A stretch of DNA of 64,000 nt from Sphingobacteriales bacterium. Lineage in GTDB: Bacteria; Bacteroidota; Bacteroidia; Chitinophagales; Chitinophagaceae. The stretch lies in contig JADJGB010000008.1 in assembly GCA_016708305.1 (NCBI GenBank), positions 682,001 to 746,000 of the forward strand, written 5' to 3'. Positions within the stretch are counted from its first letter, which is position 1. Each line of letters starts with the position of its first letter. Both the position numbers and the translations under genes were made by a program. Under the pieces are notes generated by a model. That model did no database searches, was not told the DNA's origin, and worked only from the letters and a program-made list of their open reading frames with translations. Below are positions 58,115 to 64,000 of this stretch, in pieces.

Positions 58115-59392
58115 ATGACTAATACTGGTAAAGGTACTCCCCTGAAATGGGTCCCCACGGTTTATTTTGCTATGGGCTTGCCCTACGTGGCGCTTTCATT
58201 AGTTTCGGTACTGATGTTGAAAGATATGAAGATTGATGATACCCGGATTGCCTTCTGGACTTCTTTAATCGTACTGCCCTGGTCGCTAAAACCGTTTTTC
58301 AGTCTGGTAATGGAACTGTTCGGAACCAAGAAAAAGTATGTAGTTATCACTGAAATAGTTTCGGCAATTATGTTTGGATTAATTGCTTTTGCATTGCCGA
58401 TGTCCAATTTTTTTGTTGTTACCATTGCATTGATGGGGGTCATAGCTTTAAGCGGCTCCACACATGATATTGCGGGCGATGGTATTTATCTGGATGAACT
58501 CAACAAGTCGCAACAGAGCAAATTTGCGGGTTGGCAAGGCGCTTTTTACAACCTTGCAAAAGTACTAGCCAACGGTGGATTAGTGTTTTTGGCCGGATGG
58601 TTGAGCCATAGCATGGGGTTGGTTAACTCCTGGCGTGTAATTATGCTTATTTGTGGCGGTATTTTGCTATTGGTAGCGCTTTATCATATCAGGGTGTTAC
58701 CAACAGGCAAGATACCTGAAAGAGCCGATAATTTTGATCAGAAAATGGAAGGTTTAAAGGAGGTGGTCAGGAGCTTTTTTCAAAAGAAATATATTTTCAT
58801 TTATCTGTTGTTTATTATTCTTTACCGTTTTGCCGAAGGGCTTGCCATGAAGATAGCGCCCATGTTTTTGAAATCCGAAGTAGTCAAAGGTGGTCTTGGT
58901 CTTTCTAATGAACAATATGGTCTTGTATATGGAACTTTTGGAACGATAGCTTTTATTGTGGGTTCCATTCTGGCGGGGTATTATATTTCCAATTTCGGAT
59001 TGAAAAAGGTGTTGTTTTCGCTGGTGTGTATTTTCAATATTCCTTTTGTGGTTTACTTAGTCTTTGCCATATTTCAACCTCATAATATGAATTTGATCGC
59101 AACCGGTATAGTTTTCGAATATTTTGGTTATGGTTTTGGATTTGTAGGGCTGATGCTTTTTATGATGCAGCAGGTAGCTCCGGGCAAATTTCAAATGGCG
59201 CACTATGCATTTGCAAACAGTATTATGAACCTCGGTGTAATGATTCCGGGGATGATCAGTGGGTATCTGAGTGATACTTTCGGATATAAAAACTTTTTTA
59301 TTATTGTGATGATTGCTACCATTCCGGCCATAATAATGGCCTGGTTAGTACCTTTCACTTATCCAGATCCTAAAAGAGAGGAAGTCAGATAA
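58115..59392 (+). CDS. MFS sugar transporter (AmpG-like), mannoside cluster
   Basis: 425 aa with about 12 membrane helices; start MTNTGKGTPLKWVPTVYFAM. Features: GLPYVALSLVSVLMLKDMKI, LIVLPWSLKPFFSLVMELFG, GSTHDIAGDGIYLDELNKSQ, and GYLSDTFGYKNFFIIV near the end. It resembles AmpG/sugar-permease type carriers that sit next to GH130 phosphorylases in Bacteroides (mannosyl-GlcNAc pathway). Import of a mannoside disaccharide is inferred from the next gene, 29 bp downstream. Frame intact. Confidence 0.88.
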   Translation: MTNTGKGTPLKWVPTVYFAMGLPYVALSLVSVLMLKDMKIDDTRIAFWTSLIVLPWSLKPFFSLVMELFGTKKKYVVITEIVSAIMFGLIAFALPMSNFFVVTIALMGVIALSGSTHDIAGDGIYLDELNKSQQSKFAGWQGAFYNLAKVLANGGLVFLAGWLSHSMGLVNSWRVIMLICGGILLLVALYHIRVLPTGKIPERADNFDQKMEGLKEVVRSFFQKKYIFIYLLFIILYRFAEGLAMKIAPMFLKSEVVKGGLGLSNEQYGLVYGTFGTIAFIVGSILAGYYISNFGLKKVLFSLVCIFNIPFVVYLVFAIFQPHNMNLIATGIVFEYFGYGFGFVGLMLFMMQQVAPGKFQMAHYAFANSIMNLGVMIPGMISGYLSDTFGYKNFFIIVMIATIPAIIMAWLVPFTYPDPKREEVR

Positions 59393-59421
59393 AATATTTT
59401 TTCAACCTAATTATATGTAAA

Positions 59422-60385
59422 ATGAGTACAAGTGTTCCAATTCCCTGGCAAGACAGACCTGAAGGTTCTAATGAAGTAATGTGGCGTTATTCCGAAAATC
59501 CTGTTATCGGTCGCTATCATATCCCGTCTTCCAACAGTATTTTCAACAGCGCTGTAGTGCCTTTTGGCGATGGCTTTGCAGGCGTGTTTCGCTGCGATAA
59601 CCAAGCTGTGCAGATGAATATTTTTGCAGGATTCAGCAAAGACGGTATCAATTGGGACATTAACCATGATCCGATTGTGATGAAACCGGGAAACACCCTG
59701 ATGATTGAATCGGAGTACAAATACGACCCTCGTGTGGTGTGGATTGAAGACCGCTACTGGGTTACCTGGTGCAATGGCTATCACGGACCTACCATTGGTA
59801 TTGCCTATACCTACGATTTTAAGGAATTTTTCCAGTGTGAGAATGCTTTTCTGCCTTTCAATCGTAATGGCGTATTATTTCCACAGAAATTTGATGGCAG
59901 ATATGCCATGCTCAGTCGCCTAAGCGATAACGGACACACTTTTGGCGATATTTATATCAGCTACAGCCCTGATATGAAATATTGGGGAGAGCACCGCTGC
60001 GTGATGAAAGTAACCCCTTTCCCCCAAAGCGCCTGGCAGTGTACCAAAGTAGGCGCCGGTTCGGTTCCGTTTTTAACCAAGGAAGGATGGCTGATGTTTT
60101 ACCACGGAGTAATTACTACCTGCAACGGTTTTCGCTATTCGATGGGAGCAGCCATTCTGGATGAAAAAGACCCTTCAAAAGTTTTGTACCGCACCCGCCC
60201 CTACCTGCTGGCTCCTGCGGCTCCTTACGAACTGACAGGCGATGTGCAAAATGTGGTTTTCCCATGCGCTGCTTTGCAGGATGGTGAAAAAGTGGCGGTT
60301 TATTATGGCGCTGCTGACACAGTGGTGGCAATGGCTTTGGTTATATTGATGAAATTCTGGAGTTCACAAAAAAAACAGCCTTTAA
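59422..60385 (+). CDS. GH130 beta-1,4-mannosyl phosphorylase (frameshift near 60337)
   Basis: Cytosolic enzyme that splits beta-1,4-mannosides with phosphate, giving mannose-1-phosphate. Five-bladed propeller with IPWQDRPEGSNEVMWRYSEN, SNSIFNSAVVPFGDGFAGVF, catalytic Asp in YDPRVVWIEDRYWVTW, NGYHGPTIGIAYTYDF, FNRNGVLFPQKFDGRYAMLS and AWQCTKVGAGSVPF. The sequence follows GH130_2 members active on Man-GlcNAc or mannobiose. Near the end one T is missing in TTT 60336-60338; restored end MAFGYIDEILEFTKKNSL with stop at 60385, not the longer shifted tail to 60453. About 320 aa. Exact acceptor sugar is inferred. Confidence 0.9.
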
Positions 60386-60397
60386 TAAAACGTGAAA

Positions 60398-61111
60398 ATG
60401 AAAAATATTTTGCTTGCAAGTACTTCCACTCTATTTGGTGGCCAGTACCTTGATTATCTGAAAGATGAAATCGCGGAGTTGTTTGATGGCATGGAGGAAA
60501 TAGTTTTTATTCCCTTTGCACGGCCATCAGGTATTTCGCACGATGATTATACCCAACGGGTAAATGACTATTTCTCCCAACTCAACATTGCTGTTACCGG
60601 GTTGCATACTTTTGATGACCCAAAGGCAGCCATCAGAAATGCGAAAGGTATTTTTACCGGCGGTGGCAATACTTTTCTATTAGTAAAAACCCTGCATGAT
60701 TTGGGATTGATGGGTTTGATTAAGGATAAAGTATTGCAAGGAATGTCTTATATGGGTGCAAGCGCCGGTACAAATATTGCCGGAATCAGTATGCGCACCA
60801 CCAACGATATGCCTATCGTTTATCCTTCTTCGTTTGATACGATGGGACTGGTACCGTTTAATATTAACCCGCATTATCTGGATCCCGATCCTAATTCTAC
60901 CCACAAAGGTGAAACCCGTGAGACAAGAATCCTTGAGTTTTTAACTCAGAATAATATCCCTGTCGTAAGCCTTAGAGAAGGAAGCTGGATAAGGGTGAAG
61001 GGAGATAAAATAATGCTCGAAGGGAAATTGGATGCAAGGATTTTTGAACAGGGCAAATTACCTTACGAACTTGCTACGGGCAGTGAATTAAATTTTCAGA
61101 ATAATAAATAG
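60398..61111 (+). CDS. pepE: peptidase E (alpha-aspartyl dipeptidase)
   Basis: Family S51 dipeptidase cleaving Asp-X dipeptides in the cytoplasm. The ATG at 60398 (MKNILLASTSTLFGGQYLDY) is preferred over GTG at 60392. Nucleophile Ser in SYMGASAGTNIAGISMRTTN, a glycine-rich GIFTGGGNTFLLVKTL before it, and His in FNINPHYLDPDPNS. About 237 aa, normal. It starts 12 bp after the corrected GH130 stop, so it shares an operon with the mannoside phosphorylase; a connection to glycopeptide breakdown is possible but speculative. Confidence 0.92.
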   Translation: MKNILLASTSTLFGGQYLDYLKDEIAELFDGMEEIVFIPFARPSGISHDDYTQRVNDYFSQLNIAVTGLHTFDDPKAAIRNAKGIFTGGGNTFLLVKTLHDLGLMGLIKDKVLQGMSYMGASAGTNIAGISMRTTNDMPIVYPSSFDTMGLVPFNINPHYLDPDPNSTHKGETRETRILEFLTQNNIPVVSLREGSWIRVKGDKIMLEGKLDARIFEQGKLPYELATGSELNFQNNK

Positions 61112-61209
61112 TAATCGTTTTTCGGTTGTCTTATTGAGATGGCCTTGAATAAATTGCGTTAAGAAAATTATTTTTAAATCCGACCGTTGCTAAAAGCGTA
61201 CTTTTTCGC

Positions 61210-61290
61210 GTCATTCAACGGAATGAAGCGGAGTGAGAAATCTTTTGCTTCCTGAACGATAAGATTTCTCCGCTGCGCTGCGAAATGACG
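61210..61290. repeat. dispersed palindromic repeat, copy A
   Basis: Contains GAGTGAGAAATCTTTT, GAACGATAAGATTTCTCCGC and a terminal AATGACG; GAAATCTT pairs with AAGATTTC. A near copy lies at 61655-61737. The whole 61112-61797 spacer contains such elements and no gene I can support. Confidence 0.75.
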
Positions 61291-61543
61291 ACCAAAAAGG
61301 GCTGGGAATGACAGTGGTTTTATGGCTCAATGACGTACTGTGTTGGTTAGGCATTGCAGCGCATTGCGGCAACGGCCTTGAAAAAAATGCGTTAAAAAAA
61401 TGATTGAAGGTAGTCGTTAAAAAGCCGTCGTTGTTTGAGCGCTGTTTGGCTTTCGTAATAAATACAACTGCGGCGCGAGTTCGACGGGTTTAGACTACCG
61501 AGATCATTTTTAGCAATTTTTTTCACAGCCTTGATTTTTTTTG

Positions 61544-61573
61544 TTACTTTTTTGTATCAAAACAAAAAAGTAA
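61544..61573. repeat. perfect 11-bp stem hairpin
   Basis: TTACTTTTTTG, 8-base loop TATCAAAA, CAAAAAAGTAA. This hairpin with flanking T-runs recurs, from memory, in many Bacteroidota genomes. It is not placed as a terminator of either neighbouring gene. Confidence 0.7.
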
Positions 61574-61654
61574 GGCAACAAAAACGATGAGACATCTCCC
61601 TTTGGTCGATGTGACAGCGAAGGAAGGCTGCGAATGACACCTCAATAGCACAGA

Positions 61655-61737
61655 TCATTTCGAATGGAGTGTAACGGAGTGAGAAATCTTTTTCTTTCAG
61701 AACGATAAGATTTCTCCGCTTCGCTACGGAATGACGG
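61655..61737. repeat. dispersed palindromic repeat, copy B
   Basis: Same arrangement as copy A: GAGTGAGAAATCTTTTTCTT, GAACGATAAGATTTCTCCGC, then CGGAATGACGG. About 445 bp downstream of copy A in the same orientation. Confidence 0.75.
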
Positions 61738-61782
61738 TGAAGGAGACTGCGGAATGACGGTGGGAAAAGGTGAATACCAGAA

Positions 61783-61971
61783 TTAAATATTATCAATAAC
61801 TCTTTCTAAATCGGGGTTACCGAGATGCTCGTCACATAAGCTAACACACTTTGCAGTAGCTTTGACCACACCTGCAAAATCCCGGTTATCAAGAAAAAGG
61901 AGGAAAATGTCCTGTGTTGCAGCGATGCGGCTAAAATTAATTATCCCAAAAACTTTTAATCTGCCACCCAC
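61783..61971 (-). CDS. short open frame after queD, doubtful
   Basis: 62 codons without an ATG (GTG or TTG start only), overlapping the queD end by 16 bp. The stretch IAATQDIFLLFLDNRDFAGV and SLCDEHLGNPDLERVIDNI looks protein-like, with helical heptads. It could be the tail of a gene whose front was lost. I do not recognise a family. Confidence 0.25.
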   Translation of the reverse strand: MGGRLKVFGIINFSRIAATQDIFLLFLDNRDFAGVVKATAKCVSLCDEHLGNPDLERVIDNI

Positions 61972-62381
61972 TCGGCATAAGAATTTTCTGTTTCGTAAAT
62001 TTTTAATTGAACTAATTTGATTTCATCAGGAAGATTTCTTAAAAACACACCTTTCACATAAAGCAATATATTTTCAGCCGTTGGCTCAAAATCCCAAATC
62101 ACTACATTGGCATGATTGGTGATTTCGGGATGGGCTGCAATGTAGTCTTTAGATAAAACCAATTTATGATCAAGCGTTTCCACTATCTCAACCCCCGCTT
62201 TTTTTAAATCCTTGAAATCAAACATAAAACCGGGAGCGGGTATAAAATCATTGCCTGTTGCCTTACCTGCTACTGTTGCATGTAATACGTAAGAATGTCC
62301 ATGAATGTCTTTGCACTGCCCAATATATCCATGAATGGCATGTGCTGTTTCGAAACGGAAAACCTTTGTTAATCTGATCAT
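61956..62381 (-). CDS. queD: 6-carboxy-5,6,7,8-tetrahydropterin synthase (QueD/PTPS family)
   Basis: Converts dihydroneopterin triphosphate in queuosine precursor synthesis. The ATG at 62381 (MIRLTKVFRFETAHAIHGYI) is preferred to TTG at 62390. Zinc ligands: His in FETAHA and the pair in DIHGHSYVLHA; catalytic Cys in GQCKDIHGH. A Glu near the C-terminus in YETENSYAEWVAD closes the pterin pocket. 141 aa. Several PTPS-family members (PTPS, SHPS) share these residues, so the exact reaction is inferred. No preQ1 riboswitch is visible in the 96 bp shared with the operator region. Confidence 0.88.
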   Translation of the reverse strand: MIRLTKVFRFETAHAIHGYIGQCKDIHGHSYVLHATVAGKATGNDFIPAPGFMFDFKDLKKAGVEIVETLDHKLVLSKDYIAAHPEITNHANVVIWDFEPTAENILLYVKGVFLRNLPDEIKLVQLKIYETENSYAEWVAD

Positions 62382-62477
62382 TTCTCTCAAAAAATTGTAT
62401 GCAAAGATATTCAGTAATTACCGGAAATTACAAATTAGGTTTGACGGTTGACAAACCTTCATCTTAATTGACGGAAT

Positions 62478-62499
62478 TTTACGAAATCGTATGCGTAAA
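62478..62499. promoter_or_regulatory. 22-bp LacI-type operator upstream of KDG kinase
   Basis: TTTACG, 10 bp with central CG, CGTAAA followed by TAAA; same form as 18274-18295 upstream of the pectin locus. It lies about 110 bp before the kinase start. The matches extend to TGCGTAAATAAA at the right half. Confidence 0.65.
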
Positions 62500-62606
62500 T
62501 AAAATAATAGCGGTTGAAATTATTCATTAGTTTTACACTCTCTTGCAATGTGATAAAACGTGTTCTTGCAAATGTTCGATTTTAAATTATTGAAAACAAT
62601 TGATAT

Positions 62607-63650
62607 ATGAGCAAACGAATTGTGACCTTTGGCGAAATTATGCTGCGCCTTGCCACTCCTGGATATGAACGATTTAGTCAGGCATCTTCTTTTGCAGCCA
62701 CTTTTGGTGGTGGCGAAGCCAATGTCGCGGTTTCGCTTGCAAACTATGGTTTAGAAGCCGATTTTGTAACCTGTCTGCCCAAAAATGATATTGCAGAATC
62801 CTGCATCATGAACCTGAAAAAATATGGCGTGGGGGTTAATAATATTTTGCGTGGCGGCGACCGTATGGGAATCTATTTTTTGGAAACCGGCGCAGTAGCC
62901 CGGCCCAGCAAAGTGGTTTACGACAGGGCAAATTCTTCCATTGCAGAAATTGCGCCCGGCATGGTCAACTGGCACGAAGTACTGAAAGGAGCCGACTGGT
63001 TTCACTGGACGGGTATCACGCCTGCACTTTCACAAGGAGCTGCTGATGCCTGCTTAGAAGCAATAAAAGTTGCAAACGAATTGGGCGTAACTGTTTCTAC
63101 TGACTTAAACTACCGTAAAAATCTTTGGAAATACGGCAAAAAGGCTTCTGAAATTATGCCTGCACTGGTTGAGGGCTGTGATGTGATTCTGGGAAATGAA
63201 GAAGATGCGGAAAAAGTTTTTGGCATCAAACCCGAAGGATTTAATGTGGCACATACCGGAGGAGAAATAAATGCTTCGGAGTTTGAATCGGTTTGTACAC
63301 AACTGATGAAGAAGTTTCCCAGAGCCAAGAAAGCAATAATTACTTTAAGAGGTTCCATTAATGCCAACCATAATACATGGGGTGGCGTACTCTACAGTAA
63401 TGGAAATCTTTATCAGTCAAAGCGTTACGATATTACACATATAGTGGATCGTGTAGGCGGAGGCGATTCTTTCATGGGTGGCTTAATTTACGGATTGCTC
63501 ACTTTTACCGACAATGACCAACAGGCCTTGGAATTTGCTGTGGCAGCTTCCTGCCTCAAGCATACCATTTATGGCGATTTTAATATGGTTACAGTAAACG
63601 AGGTGGAAGCGCTGATGGGTGGCGATGGCAGCGGAAGGGTGCAACGATAA
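62607..63650 (+). CDS. kdgK: 2-keto-3-deoxygluconate kinase (PfkB family)
   Basis: Phosphorylates KDG to KDPG in uronate (pectin) catabolism. 347 aa. PfkB features: FGEIMLRLATPGYERFSQAS, substrate-binding FGGGEANVAVSLANYGLEAD, VSTDLNYRKNLWKYGK, GNEEDAEKVFG, and the catalytic DRVGGGDSFMGGLIYGL (Asp base). This length and the RLATP / LNYRKNLW stretches are typical of Bacteroidota KdgK; a related fructokinase role cannot be ruled out from motifs alone. It is preceded by the 22-bp operator and followed by a YhcH/YjgK/YiaL gene, again fitting uronate use. Confidence 0.9.
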   Translation: MSKRIVTFGEIMLRLATPGYERFSQASSFAATFGGGEANVAVSLANYGLEADFVTCLPKNDIAESCIMNLKKYGVGVNNILRGGDRMGIYFLETGAVARPSKVVYDRANSSIAEIAPGMVNWHEVLKGADWFHWTGITPALSQGAADACLEAIKVANELGVTVSTDLNYRKNLWKYGKKASEIMPALVEGCDVILGNEEDAEKVFGIKPEGFNVAHTGGEINASEFESVCTQLMKKFPRAKKAIITLRGSINANHNTWGGVLYSNGNLYQSKRYDITHIVDRVGGGDSFMGGLIYGLLTFTDNDQQALEFAVAASCLKHTIYGDFNMVTVNEVEALMGGDGSGRVQR

Positions 63651-63754
63651 TTCTCAGCTTTGTTATACCGGCAGTAAGACAATTTGAGATAAAAGTTTGG
63701 GAAAATACATTCTGCAATAAACGAATACTATTCAAAAGAGAAAAAACAGGTCCC

Positions 63755-64000
63755 ATGGTTATAGAATCAATACATAATTCAAAAAAGTATGACTGCCTGC
63801 ATCCCTTGTTTGCTAAAGCATTTGAATTTATCAGAGGCAATGATTTGCAAAATATGGTTCCGGGCGATTATATACTGGAAGAAGCAGTTTTAAAAGCCAT
63901 CATATTTGAAGGGCCTGGCAAAACAAAAGAGGCTTCTTTGGAAAAATTTGAGTGCCACAACCGTTTCATTGATATTCAATATATAATTAACGGAAACGAA
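63755..64000 (+). CDS. YhcH/YjgK/YiaL family protein, N-terminal part (runs off right edge)
   Basis: 82 codons from the ATG at 63755: MVIESIHNSKKYDCLHPLFA, then LEEAVLKAIIFEGPGKTKEA and FECHNRFIDIQYIINGNE. The end HxxxIDIQYI is the cupin signature of this family (DUF386), whose members are linked to sialic acid, sugar-acid and uronate pathways. It begins 105 bp after the kdgK stop in the same direction, so it probably belongs to the same uronate operon. The rest is outside the window. Confidence 0.85.
   Translation, partial: MVIESIHNSKKYDCLHPLFAKAFEFIRGNDLQNMVPGDYILEEAVLKAIIFEGPGKTKEASLEKFECHNRFIDIQYIINGNE

Noticed and set aside
61557..61796. 79-aa minus-strand frame over the repeat element at 61655-61737
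   Set aside because: It spans the dispersed palindromic repeat and has no start context or recognisable domain.
1..64000. tRNA or rRNA genes
   Set aside because: No T-loop-like GTTCGAATC box with a foldable cloverleaf and no rRNA-like conserved stretch was found by reading; a covariance-model scan was not possible.

Overview
The window looks like a chromosomal segment of a Bacteroidota bacterium, most likely Chitinophagaceae or a close relative. The evidence is a SusC/SusD pair with surface glycosidases, TonB receptors carrying N-terminal CarboxypepD_reg domains, LytTR response regulators, a NUDIX/winged-helix sugar regulator, DUF6175 and DUF6814 proteins, few Shine-Dalgarno sites and AT-rich intergenic DNA. 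The genus cannot be fixed from the sequence. I found no rRNA, tRNA or CRISPR array.

Layout. (1) 1-8314, minus strand: a glycosidase operon with a small secreted protein, a GH2 beta-galactosidase and three tandem GH3 enzymes (the last runs off the left edge). (2) 8660-10251: mobile debris (a decayed wHTH gene and an IS66 fragment). (3) 10635-14449: a TonB-dependent receptor divergent from a NUDIX regulator; a GTA-N5-TAC motif occurs twice here and twice upstream of the glycosidase operon. (4) 14452-19494: an insertion-sequence island (IS1182, IS200/IS605, IS5 fragment, IS630) enclosing a GntR-type regulator. (5) 19524-30713: a pectin utilisation locus, SusC-SusD-lipoprotein-PL1-CE12-CE8-CE8. 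(6) 30878-32323: an internally deleted IS66. (7) 32487-36653, minus: DUF937/OmpA protein, phosphatase-like EEP protein, ThiL, inositol monophosphatase. (8) 36731-37915: dispersed repeats around an XRE regulator and an ABC-transporter fragment. (9) 37955-44722, plus: TolC, membrane-fusion protein, then an MHS transporter, DUF6814 and acetyl-CoA synthetase. (10) 44855-47219: a second IS1182 in inverted orientation and two more transposase wrecks. (11) 47272-57201, minus: a sensor kinase (split by an ISL3 element) and LytTR regulator, followed by six genes for exported proteins (collagen-like lipoprotein, proline-rich outer-membrane protein, two LPP20-like proteins, DUF6175, one more). This is my best candidate for an undescribed system. 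(12) 58115-61111: MFS transporter, GH130 phosphorylase, peptidase E. (13) 61112-64000: repeat-rich spacer, QueD, KDG kinase and the start of a YhcH/YjgK/YiaL gene.

How it fits together. The pectin locus would demethylate, deacetylate and cut homogalacturonan and import the oligomers. KDG kinase at 62.6 kb catalyses a late step of the same pathway, and both promoters carry the same 22-bp LacI-type operator. The GH2/GH3 operon and its receptor appear to be a second regulon under the NUDIX protein.

Caution. At least fifteen chromosomal genes are broken by single-base indels, most of them in homopolymer runs. I read most of these as sequencing or assembly error and annotate the joined genes. In-frame nonsense substitutions in several transposase fragments look like true decay.
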